Of a DNA stretch of 64,000 nt, positions 46,755 through 55,800 are shown one piece after another. The notes under the pieces were generated by a model. That model saw only the letters and a list, made by a program, of their open reading frames with translations. It was not told the DNA's origin and made no database searches. Source of the DNA: Oscillospiraceae bacterium. GTDB taxonomy: Bacteria > Bacillota > Clostridia > Oscillospirales > Oscillospiraceae. The stretch lies in the NCBI GenBank assembly GCA_015068245.1, contig SVKU01000001.1, positions 248,001 through 312,000 on the forward strand, read 5' to 3'. Position 1 is the stretch's first letter. Every line of letters starts with the position of its first letter. Both the position numbers and the translations under genes were made by a program.

Positions 46755-47924
46755 CTAAAAATTAAAGCTAAGCCCAACATATTCAAGGAATTCTTGAAAA
46801 CTGCTGATGTTTTCAGCCGTAACGATTTTAAGCTGTCTTTTTTGAATTTGTATGTTCCTTCTTCTGAATAAAAGAGCCGTAACCCACCTGTAAACCCACA
46901 TAAACGGCAAGAGTAAAGAAAACCTCTCGAGAATAGGGTATTTTCTGCTCATGACACTCTTCTGTGGAAAGAGCATACGAAATACTCGGTATACAATACC
47001 TCCGTTAACAGAACTCACCTTTTCTGCTTTCTTTGCACCATCTGAGATAATATGAGATTCGAAAGTTCCCCAGCTACCGCTCGCAAAAATATAATCGGTC
47101 ATATGAACAGTACGATTATCCCAGACTCCATCATCAAACCACGCCAGCAACAGTTTGCGAACAAATAGGTTAAATTCTGCAAGGTGAAGCTTTCTCAGTT
47201 CTTGATTGATATATGTCCAGTCAAGGTTGTTGTAATTCTTTTCAAGAACCCATAAGTCAATTATTTGTCGGCATCCAATTCCGCCATTTCGAAAATGTTT
47301 GGCAAGATGGGTGAATATGTATATGTAATCGTCTTCCGGGTTCAACAAATAACGGTTTCCATTGATTTTTTCAGCTTTATCCCAAGGATTTTGAAAATAC
47401 CAAAAGAAATCCTGTTCACTTTCCCCAAACAGATACTTGTGCAGTTCAACATGTAACGCAGGAGAATCCCACACATAATCATACTCAGATTCATTATTCC
47501 AAGTATAGCCAAGATGCTCCATAGCTTTTGCAACTTTATCATACTGTTCCAACCGAATCAGTATATCCGCATCTCCCATTATTCTCATTTCCGGTTTGGG
47601 ATACATTTTTTTCAGATTACAACCTTTTACCGGCAAATAATCCAGCTGATTCTTGTCCAGTGCCATGCATAAAAGCGAAAACGCTTCCAACTGCTTCTCA
47701 TTGAGTAAAATAGCCCGGCAATAATCAGTAAACATCTTTTTCATAACAGGAAGTTGTTTGGATACACCACAGTTAATGGCGCCGAGGTATACTATTGGGA
47801 AAACCTTATGACGTAAGATTTCATTATACGCAGTTTCCAAATCAAACTTTTCAGGAAGGTTCAGCGACTCCCCTGTTAATCCACTGCGAATTAATGTAAT
47901 TATTCCTCTGTAAGTTTGGTTCAT
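46755..47924 (-). CDS. Uncharacterised nucleotidyltransferase (NTP_transf_5 family)
   Basis: The 389-residue protein has the family signature LPVKGCNLKKMYPKPEMRIMGDADILIR (about residues 105-135), with G-D-A-D supplying the two Asp that bind metal and nucleotide. Members sit in lasso-peptide clusters of the paeninodin type and in other RiPP-like loci. ATG 47924 begins MNQTYRG, consistent with the family start; the longer frame overlaps the ABC gene. It ends the cluster that begins with the beta-helix gene. Confidence 0.8.
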   Translation of the reverse strand: MNQTYRGIITLIRSGLTGESLNLPEKFDLETAYNEILRHKVFPIVYLGAINCGVSKQLPVMKKMFTDYCRAILLNEKQLEAFSLLCMALDKNQLDYLPVKGCNLKKMYPKPEMRIMGDADILIRLEQYDKVAKAMEHLGYTWNNESEYDYVWDSPALHVELHKYLFGESEQDFFWYFQNPWDKAEKINGNRYLLNPEDDYIYIFTHLAKHFRNGGIGCRQIIDLWVLEKNYNNLDWTYINQELRKLHLAEFNLFVRKLLLAWFDDGVWDNRTVHMTDYIFASGSWGTFESHIISDGAKKAEKVSSVNGGIVYRVFRMLFPQKSVMSRKYPILERFSLLLPFMWVYRWVTALLFRRRNIQIQKRQLKIVTAENISSFQEFLEYVGLSFNF

Positions 47925-47946
47925 AAAACACTCTGAATATTTTGAA

Positions 47947-49605
47947 TTATTGTTTAAATAGGTTGACTTCTTTATTGTTAACATCGAGTCTGTATTGCGC
48001 AAAACGCAAAACAGCAGGTCTGTGAGTCACTGCAATACACATTCGATTATCAAGTTTACTTATCCTGTCCAGAATCATTTCTTCGGTTTCGGCATCAAGA
48101 GCCGAAGTTGCTTCGTCCAAAAGCAGTATCGGAGCCTCACTTAGTACCGCTCTCGCTATCGCAACACGCTGCGCCTGACCTTCGGATATTCCCTCTCCAT
48201 TCTCGCCAAGAACAGTATCCAGACCATCAGACAACTGTGGTAAAAAGGCATCCATGCCGCTGACAAACACCGCTCCCTGCAGTTCCTCTTCGGTCGCATC
48301 AGGACGAATCAGCATCAAATTCTCTCTTATGGTACCACTGAACAGGTAATTACCCTGGGGAACGTAAGCAAACAATCTCCTTGTGTTTCTGGTTACGCAT
48401 ACGCTCTCGTTCTCAGAAACTATTTTCAAATCGCCCGAATCCAGTGGGAATATGCCCAACATCAGTTTAATCAAAGTACTCTTACCTGCCCCGGATGTTC
48501 CTGTAACGGCAATAAAAGTTCCTTTGGGAATAAAGAATGAAGCGTGTTCCAAAACAAGTTCATCTTCATAGGAAAAGCTGACAGCAGAAGCCTCAATTCC
48601 CGTCATTTTTGTATATAAATCCTGAGAATTAATGCATTCTTCCGGATAATGCGTAATCTCATCAAGTTCCATAAGTCTGTCTGCAGCAGCAGACATGGCA
48701 ATAAACTTCGGCATTACCCCAGAGAGATTTACGAATGGTGCCTGAAGCTGGCCGACAAGCTGAGTAACAGCTGTAAGCGAGCCGAAAGACATACTGCCTT
48801 GAAGCAGCCTGAATGCGCACCACACAAGAGCAACAAAACCTGCCCCATAATACAAAACGCTTACACCCGTATTTGCCGCAAGAGAAACATTCCGTTTCCT
48901 GCGCTGAACAACTAAACGATCAGTCAAAAGGTTGTCCGCACGCTTTTCTGCTTCGCCGGTTACATCCATGGCCTGAACTATGAGAAGTTTTTCCAAAGTT
49001 TCCTGCAGAAAACCAAGCACTTTCCCTTCAGACTCACTGACACTTTTATGCAGGGCTTTCAACTTCCTGCGAACCAGACCGGTACAAACTACTGCGGCAG
49101 CTCCGATCGCAAAAAATACCAGTGCAAAAACAGGCTCCAGTGACAGCAGGATCAAAAAAGCAGAAACAAGACGCACCAGCATGGCAACAATGCCGGGAAT
49201 CGAAGAAACAAGACCATCGTCCAGTGTCTTGACATCGTTATTGAGCCTGTTGATAAGCTCACCGCTGTGGTATCCGGAAACCTCAGAATACTCGGCATGG
49301 AGCAGTCCGTTCAAAAGGCTGCGTTTCCAATTTCTGTCCAGTTCCATGGTCAACAAATCTGAAGTATATCTGGAGAAAAATCTACAAACCAGTATGCCCG
49401 CAATGATAAGAGCCTGAAGAATACACGCATCAAAAAACTTATCTGTATTTCCGGCTGCTGCACTGTCTATTACCTGCCGCGTTCCAAGGGCAAAAACAAC
49501 GCCGAACAAGGCTGACCCCGCATTTGACGCCACTAAAAGAAGCATCAACGGAACATGGCTTTTGATTCTTTTAAATACCCATATCAAAGAACTATGTTTT
49601 TTCAT
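47947..49605 (-). CDS. ABC exporter (fused permease and ATPase)
   Basis: The 552-residue protein has six N-terminal helices and a C-terminal ATPase with GTSGAGKSTLIKLML (Walker A), ISEGQAQRVAIARAV (signature) and ILLLDEATSALD (Walker B). It has no N-terminal C39 peptidase domain, so a separate protease would be needed for leader removal. It resembles exporters of lasso and other RiPP clusters. It lies 30 bases after the S24/S26 peptidase-like gene. Confidence 0.92.
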   Translation of the reverse strand: MKKHSSLIWVFKRIKSHVPLMLLLVASNAGSALFGVVFALGTRQVIDSAAAGNTDKFFDACILQALIIAGILVCRFFSRYTSDLLTMELDRNWKRSLLNGLLHAEYSEVSGYHSGELINRLNNDVKTLDDGLVSSIPGIVAMLVRLVSAFLILLSLEPVFALVFFAIGAAAVVCTGLVRRKLKALHKSVSESEGKVLGFLQETLEKLLIVQAMDVTGEAEKRADNLLTDRLVVQRRKRNVSLAANTGVSVLYYGAGFVALVWCAFRLLQGSMSFGSLTAVTQLVGQLQAPFVNLSGVMPKFIAMSAAADRLMELDEITHYPEECINSQDLYTKMTGIEASAVSFSYEDELVLEHASFFIPKGTFIAVTGTSGAGKSTLIKLMLGIFPLDSGDLKIVSENESVCVTRNTRRLFAYVPQGNYLFSGTIRENLMLIRPDATEEELQGAVFVSGMDAFLPQLSDGLDTVLGENGEGISEGQAQRVAIARAVLSEAPILLLDEATSALDAETEEMILDRISKLDNRMCIAVTHRPAVLRFAQYRLDVNNKEVNLFKQ

Positions 49606-49635
49606 TTCTCAGCAAACACTATACAACATAAAGAT

Positions 49636-50106
49636 TTAACCAAGCAATCGAACAACAGCACGCTTTATCCTGCCGAAACCGCCAAATATTAGTCTTCTCA
49701 CAGGACGAACAGCTACCCATGTTCTCCAGTAAAACCCGTAAAAAGGATCGCTGCAAGATACCCAGCGTGTCCCACGGGCAAATGCCGTTACAACAGCTAT
49801 CATTTGATCTTTACGAATCCCCGTTTCCAAATACCACTGGTTATCTCCGCAGCAGGAATAACTGTCACCGTTGTGCTCCACTATCCTGTGGAGCACAAAT
49901 TTTCCGTTGTCTCTGCGATATAAAGGTATATCCCCTTTGGTAAGACTATCAGCAGCAGCCAATCTGACACGGCTGACTCTATGTTTAAGCATAGGAAACA
50001 TAGAGTTGCCGGTAACGGTAAGATCAACAGTTCCGCCATTAGACAGCACGCTCTCCATCAACGGTGAAAGCTGCGCCATCTGAACTTCTTTAACACTGTT
50101 ATTCAT
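49636..50106 (-). CDS. S24/S26 peptidase-like protein
   Basis: The 156-residue protein has the nucleophile motif GNSMFPML near residue 35 and the second block KGDIPLYRR...FVLHRIVEH with the usual catalytic Lys position replaced by other residues, then CCGDNQWYLE. There is no N-terminal membrane anchor; the C-terminus is basic and amphipathic. Such proteins are common in RiPP-like clusters with PqqD and nucleotidyltransferases. It starts two bases after the SLH gene. Confidence 0.75.
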   Translation of the reverse strand: MNNSVKEVQMAQLSPLMESVLSNGGTVDLTVTGNSMFPMLKHRVSRVRLAAADSLTKGDIPLYRRDNGKFVLHRIVEHNGDSYSCCGDNQWYLETGIRKDQMIAVVTAFARGTRWVSCSDPFYGFYWRTWVAVRPVRRLIFGGFGRIKRAVVRLLG

Positions 50107-50108
50107 TA

Positions 50109-51113
50109 TCAGGCTTTACCGTTAATGATCTCACCGAGGTCAATAACAGTATCTCCGCCGATTTCGATGTAATCCTGTTCGGCATCATATTCAGCCTTGG
50201 CGTCCTGGTGCCACTTCATAAAATCTTCCATGGACTCAAACTTTTCAAAGAAAGCCTGCTGTTCCTCAGCACTGAGTGCCTGGTATTCTTCATAAGTCAT
50301 CCCGCTTGGATCAAAGCCGCTGTCAGTACCGGAAGATCCACCGGTGGTTCCACCGGAAGTATCACCGCCGCCGATGACTTCTTTGTCATCAGTATTGTTA
50401 TTACTGCCGGAACCCGAGCTTGTGGAACCGGATGTACCGGTGCCGGGGCGAACAATAGGAATTCCTGCGTTTTCTTTACGGCCTTCTCTCTGAGTGGTCT
50501 CTGCAGCTTCAAGTTCATCGTCGGTGAACACATCCTGTTCAACAAGGCTCTCGGAAAGGGTCTTATTCTGTCCGTACAGAGGAGAGCTGAGAGCATTCCA
50601 GAACACCTCAACAGCATCTGCACGAGTGAAATCGTTGTCGGCAGCAGGCGCAGAAATCAAGCCAACCTGATATGCCAGCTGATAAGGGTCGTTCCAGACA
50701 AACATAGGATCGTTTCCGCTGTCGCTGTAACCAAGGGCACGAAGAGTCAGCGTAAGAAACATGTAATCTGTCATGTTTGTATCCGGGTCAAAGCTGGTTT
50801 CGGATACGCCTTTTGTGATGTCATTGACAAAAGCGTAACCGATATAACCCTTCGCCCAATCAGGCACATCAGTAAAGCCGGTTTTAAAGTTTCCGTTGGA
50901 CGCTTCGTCCTCCTTACCCATCATTCTAACAAGCAAAGTTACACCCTGCGCACGGGTAAGATAATTGTCAAGGTCATAGCTTGTACCTGTGCCAAGGAAC
51001 AGTCCAAGCTCATTCAGTGCGTCAGCGGCCTTTACCTGTTCATCACTGTATGCAAACACAAAACTTGTCAACATGGCAGCAACAAGCAGTATTGTTATAA
51101 GTCTTCTTTTCAT
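50109..51113 (-). CDS. SLH-domain surface protein
   Basis: The 334-residue protein has a signal peptide (KRRLITILLVAAMLTSFVFA) and SLH-type repeats over about residues 25-190 (YLTRAQGVTLLVRMMG; SFDPDTNMTDYMFLTLTLRALGY), which bind secondary cell-wall polymer. A Gly/Ser/Thr-rich linker follows (about 215-270), then a charged C-terminal region rich in Glu and Asp. Its place inside the peptide-processing cluster is odd and may point to a surface-linked function. Confidence 0.85.
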   Translation of the reverse strand: MKRRLITILLVAAMLTSFVFAYSDEQVKAADALNELGLFLGTGTSYDLDNYLTRAQGVTLLVRMMGKEDEASNGNFKTGFTDVPDWAKGYIGYAFVNDITKGVSETSFDPDTNMTDYMFLTLTLRALGYSDSGNDPMFVWNDPYQLAYQVGLISAPAADNDFTRADAVEVFWNALSSPLYGQNKTLSESLVEQDVFTDDELEAAETTQREGRKENAGIPIVRPGTGTSGSTSSGSGSNNNTDDKEVIGGGDTSGGTTGGSSGTDSGFDPSGMTYEEYQALSAEEQQAFFEKFESMEDFMKWHQDAKAEYDAEQDYIEIGGDTVIDLGEIINGKA

Positions 51114-51250
51114 TTAAGACACATCCTTTTCAAGAGTTTGAAACGCAGAAAATGGTGTAATCAACCATCTATAAACAGCTTTATCCGCGCTCCATACTGC
51201 ACCGGAAATTCCGGCACATTATGCATCGCGGATAGAATTAAGTTTAACAC

Positions 51251-51294
51251 CTCATCAGTCACCTGCGGTGACAGCTTCCCCTCAAGGGGAAGCC
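51251..51294. repeat. Interspersed repeat unit, type A (double hairpin)
   Basis: CTCATCAGTCACCTGCGGTG continues into GACAGCTTCCCC and AAGGGGAAGC, forming two hairpins (GTCACC/GGTGAC and GCTTCCCCT/AGGGGAAGC). Units of this kind recur in Oscillospirales genomes by recollection. The bases from 51114 to 51250 hold a small inverted repeat (GCCGGAATTTCCGGTGC on the minus strand) and otherwise nothing. Confidence 0.65.
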
Positions 51295-51318
51295 AAAAGC
51301 AATTAATACCATACAAAA

Positions 51319-51358
51319 CCGTCATTGGGAGCGAACATAGTGAGCGTGGCAATCTGTA
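51319..51358. repeat. Interspersed repeat unit, type B
   Basis: The stretch CCGTCATTGGGAGCGAACAT followed by AGTGAGCGTGGCAATC matches the widely seen GTCATTG-x-GAGCGAA...GCAATC repeat. It is part of a nested repeat patch downstream of the PqqD gene. Confidence 0.7.
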
Positions 51359-51366
51359 TAAACCAT

Positions 51367-51463
51367 CTGTCATTTCGAGCGAGCTGATGAAGTCAGCGAC
51401 GAGAAATCACCATCATGCTATGCAACAGATTATCACGCCTGTTTCGCAGGCTCAGAATGACAG
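51367..51463. repeat. Interspersed repeat unit, type C (terminal inverted repeats)
   Basis: The unit begins CTGTCATTTCGAG and ends CTCAGAATGACAG, terminal inverted repeats differing at two positions, with internal hairpins (GCTGATGAAGTCAGC; GCCTGTTTCGCAGGC). Related units occur at 51796-51929. No transposase ORF is inside, so it is a non-autonomous element. Confidence 0.75.
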
Positions 51464-51474
51464 GAGTTCCCCTG

Positions 51475-51509
51475 CCATTGCGAGACTCAACAGGAGCCGT
51501 CGCAATCCG
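51475..51509. repeat. Interspersed repeat unit, type B (second copy)
   Basis: CCATTGCGAGACTCAACAGG followed by AGCCGTCGCAATCCG is a second, diverged copy of type B, abutting the end of the PqqD-like gene (stop at 51512). Confidence 0.6.
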
Positions 51510-51511
51510 TT

Positions 51512-51775
51512 TTACTCAAGGCAACCGATTTCCTTCAGTTTGGCAATGAATTCGTCCACATCGGCAAGAGCAGTATCTCTGGCGACCTCATATTCGGCTA
51601 AAAGCGCATCAGCCAGCTTTTCACGGTCTCCCCCCTGCTCCAGTGTGTTCCAAAGCAGAGCGCCGGACTCATTAAGGGTAAGCATACCGTTAAAGTCAAC
51701 AGAAGTTTTGCCAACAGGCAGAACTACCCAGACGTCAGCAACCTGACGCAATACAAATTCTTCTTTTAATTTCAT
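51512..51775 (-). CDS. PqqD-like RiPP recognition element protein
   Basis: The 87-residue protein is a stand-alone PqqD-type winged-helix protein (DFNGMLTLNESGALLWNTLE; LLAEYEV...VDEFIAKLKEIGCLE). In PqqD, lasso B1 and similar proteins this fold binds the precursor leader and presents it to modifying enzymes. ATG 51775 follows GGAGA by 6 bases; the longer frame begins inside repeat DNA. It lies 220 bases after the HprK-like kinase gene and is flanked by repeats on both sides. Confidence 0.85.
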   Translation of the reverse strand: MKLKEEFVLRQVADVWVVLPVGKTSVDFNGMLTLNESGALLWNTLEQGGDREKLADALLAEYEVARDTALADVDEFIAKLKEIGCLE

Positions 51776-51795
51776 AATGAATCTCCAAAATAACT

Positions 51796-51835
51796 GCGGA
51801 TTCTCACGCCTGCTCCGCAGGTTCAGAATGACAGA
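51796..51835. repeat. Type C half unit
   Basis: GCGGATTCTCACGCCTGCTC followed by CGCAGGTTCAGAATGACAGA, with a GCCTGCTCCGCAGG hairpin. It matches the right half of the 51367-51463 unit. Confidence 0.7.
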
Positions 51836-51844
51836 GATGGGTAT

Positions 51845-51884
51845 GCGGATTCTCACGGGCAGCAAGCTGCCCTCAGAATGACAG
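51845..51884. repeat. Type C half unit
   Basis: GCGGATTCTCACGGGCAGCA followed by AGCTGCCCTCAGAATGACAG, a direct repeat of the neighbouring unit with a different hairpin (GGGCAGCAAGCTGCCC). Confidence 0.7.
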
Positions 51885-51890
51885 GTTATC

Positions 51891-51929
51891 TGTCATTTCG
51901 AACAACGCCATAGGCGTTGGAGAAATCCC
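51891..51929. repeat. Type C half unit, opposite half
   Basis: TGTCATTTCGAACAACGCCA followed by TAGGCGTTGGAGAAATCC, the left-half form with an AACGCCATAGGCGTT hairpin. It faces the two preceding units in inverted orientation. Confidence 0.7.
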
Positions 51930-51951
51930 CACTTGATGTGCATAGGGAACC

Positions 51952-51984
51952 TATACTCACGGGCGCATTGCGCCCGTGAGTATA
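51952..51984. terminator. 16-bp perfect hairpin after the HprK-like kinase gene
   Basis: TATACTCACGGGCGCA, one T, then its exact complement. It begins 12 bases past the kinase stop on the minus strand. No U run follows, so it may be a processing or stabilising hairpin. Confidence 0.55.
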
Positions 51985-51996
51985 ATCATTTGCTAA

Positions 51997-52704
51997 TCAC
52001 AGTCCGGCTTCGATGGCGGCTTTAAGCATGGTTTCATGACTCAATATCGCCGCTTCGGGTTCCGGTCTGTTTTCCAGTTCGAAGATCGGGATCTCTCGAA
52101 CGAGTTTGTCCACGTGGGACAGCATCAGGTTGAGATATTCCACCTGTTTGAATTTGCGCATGGTTTGGGATATGACCAGAGGCGTAGCTTCCTGCGGGGT
52201 AAGACGACGGATCTTGTTCTCATCGCTTTGCTTGAGAAAGCATATACCTGCCAGCGGCACCTTCATGTTGATGTTGATATGGTCTTTACCGCACCACGGA
52301 GTACCGTAGGCGAACCATTTCCCATCCAATCGGCGCAGAGCTGGTTTATCGTCATTAAATACCTTGGCCTCATCACCAAAAACGCTTTGCCAGAGGCGGG
52401 TATGGGTAGATTTACCCATACCGCATGGCCCGGAGAAGAGATAGCCTTTTCCGTCAAGTGCTACTGCTGAGGAGTGGAGCATTAGGCCGTTGAAGCGGAG
52501 CAGATTACCATAAAATGAGAATCCAGATTCCATGTATATCATATCTTCTTCGCTCAGATTCGGCCAACAAAGACTTCGATAATTATCTTCTGAAATCTCA
52601 AAATCAACAGCAGTTTCGTTATGTGTAAGATACTCCCATGTTCGGGAGGCTAAGCCTCCCGAAGTTGGGATTTCAACTGTTAAGTCAGCTATTTTGCATT
52701 TCAT
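51997..52704 (-). CDS. HPr kinase-like (HprK-related) kinase
   Basis: The 235-residue protein has the HPr kinase/PEPCK-like P-loop GPCGMGKSTHTRLW near residues 95-108, followed by DDKPALRR and GTPWCGKDH blocks. Such HprK-like kinases are found in paeninodin-type lasso clusters, where one phosphorylates a Ser of the peptide. No HPr or PTS genes are nearby. It begins 13 bases after the 37-residue peptide gene. Confidence 0.82.
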   Translation of the reverse strand: MKCKIADLTVEIPTSGGLASRTWEYLTHNETAVDFEISEDNYRSLCWPNLSEEDMIYMESGFSFYGNLLRFNGLMLHSSAVALDGKGYLFSGPCGMGKSTHTRLWQSVFGDEAKVFNDDKPALRRLDGKWFAYGTPWCGKDHININMKVPLAGICFLKQSDENKIRRLTPQEATPLVISQTMRKFKQVEYLNLMLSHVDKLVREIPIFELENRPEPEAAILSHETMLKAAIEAGL

Positions 52705-52716
52705 AAATGCTACTGT

Positions 52717-52830
52717 TTACCACTCTTCAACACCTTGTTCTGTGGAAGGCCCTACAATATGATCATTATTGGCGTATTCTTCCAACTGAAACTGCACAAC
52801 TTCAATTATGGGTTTTTCATAAATCTTCAT
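52717..52830 (-). CDS. Putative RiPP precursor peptide (37 residues)
   Basis: ATG 52828-52830 has GGAGA 6 bases upstream and the ORF stops at 52717-52719. The peptide begins MKIYEKPIIEVV and ends GPSTEQGVEEW. The N-terminal Y-x-x-P (Tyr4, Pro7) matches the leader motif read by PqqD-like B1 proteins in lasso systems. The C-terminal part has Ser29 and Thr30, possible kinase targets, and an acidic tail. The gene lies between the beta-helix gene (14 bases after its stop) and the HprK-like kinase gene, next to PqqD, protease and exporter genes. A precursor role is inference. Confidence 0.65.
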   Translation of the reverse strand: MKIYEKPIIEVVQFQLEEYANNDHIVGPSTEQGVEEW

Positions 52831-52843
52831 ATAATTTCTCCAT

Positions 52844-55800
52844 TCATTCGCTTGCGCTCACAGTGTGGGTCAGCGGTGATATGCTAGAGCTAAATCCTGT
52901 ATTATCTGATGTGACCATCATTTGTGCAGAAACAAAATCAATATTCAAATCTTCAAGTCCGCTTACAGTCAATGTGAGAGCAAAAGTCTTATCAGGTTCA
53001 TTCTTTACTTTTGTAGCATATTCGTATACATTTTCGCCAGTGAACACAACCTGAACAATTCTATCCTCATCTTTGTCTGTCCAATCAAGATCCACTTTTA
53101 GTTTTACTCCAGAATTTTCAGTATCTGCAAAATAATCATATGCCTCAGAATTATTAAAGGTAATTGCAAAACCAAATTTTGCTCCATCGCTTGTAACGTC
53201 CCTAATACCTCTATTAATCAGCTCATACTCAAAGAATCTGTAGCATCCGTTTTTAGCATCATACAGTGGCAGATAGTTATTATTAGACTGGAGCTGTATA
53301 AATGCTTTAGAGGGATCGTTACTGATGACAACACCGCCTGTGGTTACACCGGTATCAATAACATCGCCAAACGAGAAGATGTTATCAGTATCAAGATACT
53401 TACCATTCAGGTCAAGAGTTACGCCGTTGGGGATCATAATAGTGCTTTCTGTTGCGTCTGCAATCAGTTTAACAGTTTTACCGGATTCGGCTGCGTACAA
53501 AGCTGCCTGTACGGAAATGAATTTCTCGTCATCATCCTGTGCATTGTCATCATCGAGGTCAATCCAGGCAACAGGTACGCTGGTATCCTCTTTCACTTCA
53601 TACATACCGGTGGTGGGATTCTTTTCAGTCAGATGACCACTTACGCAGTATTCGCTGACGTCTGCGGAGAATTCTGCTTTGGAGTCACCGGAAATGAAAT
53701 CGGTGTTAGTGAACGCTGTGCTTCCACTTGCAGTGTAAGCTGCGACAGGAGAACCAGCTTTGGCGATAATAGAACCGCCGGAAATCGTTGCAGTGGGTAC
53801 ACCATATGCTACAGAATCAGCTTCAAGCACAATGGCATCACCGGTATTGCAGCAACCGTTGTTGTTTGCTTCATAATTGAATTTATTGCCGGTAGCTTTC
53901 ACAGTTCCGCCGGAAACAGTCAGTGCGCCGTCCTTGACGTAAACTGCAGTCTGACCGGTAACGGTGCCGCCGGAGATGTTGAGTGTGCCATCCTGAGGCT
54001 GATAAATTGCGACAGAGCTTGCTGCGGTTACAGTGCCAACGGTAATATTGATAACAGTGTTATCATTTGCAGCAGAGTTGCCGCTGCCCTGGATTGCTGC
54101 GTATGTGTTAGAACTGGTAGACAAAGTACCGGCAGAATTCAGGGTGCCGCCATAGATAACTACGCAGCAATCGCCAGCTTTGACAACTGCATCACTTTCG
54201 ATGGTCAGTTCTGCATTGTCGCCTACTGTGCTGTCTTTAACACCTACATAGAAGGCATCGACAGCAGCATCGACAGTGCCGCCCTTAACGGTCAGCTTAC
54301 CGTTTACACGGACAGCAAGGCCAACTTCAGGAGGAGCAGTTACAGAATGTCCATTCAGGTCGATGGTAATTACATCATCGGCTGCTACGGTTACGCCTTC
54401 GGTCAGTTCGATATTTGCAATAATATCGATTTCTGCGCCCTCTGTTGCTGCTTCAACTGCTTTTGCGAGGGTGCTGTAGCCCTGTTCACCGATCTTTGCA
54501 ACGTAAACAGGCCAAACCTGTACGTCATTAACAAAGACAACAGTATTTGCACCACCGGTGCTATCCCACTGAGAGTTGAACCACATTGCACCCTTTGCAG
54601 GAGCGGTGCAGTTATTCATAGTCAGTTTGATGGACTTGCTAGAGCCGCTGTTGATCTCAACTGCGCCTTCGGGAGCACCAGCAGTACCGGCGTAAGTGAA
54701 GGTACAGCCGGTGAAGGTGATATCTGTTTCATGATTTTTACCGCTCTCGCTGTAGCAGTTTACTGCACGGTCGGTGTAGGTGAAAGTACAGTTCTTTACG
54801 GTTACATTGGACGCACCGTAAGTCCAGAAGCTGTGCTCTACGCCTTCTGCATTGAATGCACAACCTTCGAAAGATACGTTGGGTGCATACAGGAAACGAA
54901 GACCATTGATGTTACAGTTCTTGTAGGTAACCTCTGTGGTGTGGAAGAGACCGTAATAGTTTTCGGTATTGCCATTAATGGTCAGATCCTCAAAATGAAC
55001 GGTGGAACCCATCATACCCTGAGAACCCTTGTTTACCCAGTCGTTAATGGATGTATTATCTTTGTCTTCACCCTTCAATGTCAGTTCCTTATTGGCAAAC
55101 TCGGGCAGTGTGTACTCGCCGGGTTTCAGTACAATGGTATCGCCGCTTTGTGCTGCTTCAACAGCTTTTGCGAGGGTGGTGTAGCCCTGTTCACCGATGT
55201 ATGCAACGTAGGTTGCGGGAACAACACCATAGGTGCCGTCATCGTTCATGACGATTTCATGACCATCGATAGGTTTAGCGTAGGCAACATTTTCTTCGAT
55301 CGGGTATTTGTCATAAGTACCTCCGGATATGTAGAGCATACCGGTTTCGGTACCCTGACGACCGTAGATAGTTGTGATAGTAGTGCCGCCGGAAGTTACG
55401 GTATTGCCGCTAACTGTTGCAGCAACAGATGCACCGCCTGTCTTGGTTTCACCAGCAGCAGTGGTAGACTGACCTGCCGCACCGATGGTACCCATTACAG
55501 CACCTGCCTTATTGGTGGAGCTGCCGGTGGAAGTAATGGTGTTGCCGGAAACGGTAGTGTCGGTAATAACTACATTAGTCCATGCAGCGCAGCTGCCGTG
55601 ACCGATAATGCCGCCTGCAGAACCCTTACCGGTGATAGTGGAGCCTGTTACGGAGCAACCGGTAATGGTAAGATCCATGAATACAGGGCCATCATTGCCA
55701 TTGTATCCACCTGCCATACCAATGAGACCGCCGGTCCAGTGACCACCCTTTACAGTAGAGTTAACAAGGTGGCAGTTTTTCAGTGTAATTGTTGCGCTTG

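Noticed and set aside
51161-51373. 70-codon minus-strand ORF upstream of the SLH gene
   Set aside because: It runs through repeat units and has no ribosome site.
51251-51984. CRISPR array
   Set aside because: The repeats are of several types with internal hairpins and no regular spacer length, and no cas genes are present.
46755-52830. Full lasso peptide cluster
   Set aside because: No asparagine-synthetase-like cyclase or lasso B2 transglutaminase was found in the window, and the peptide core looks too short for a lasso.
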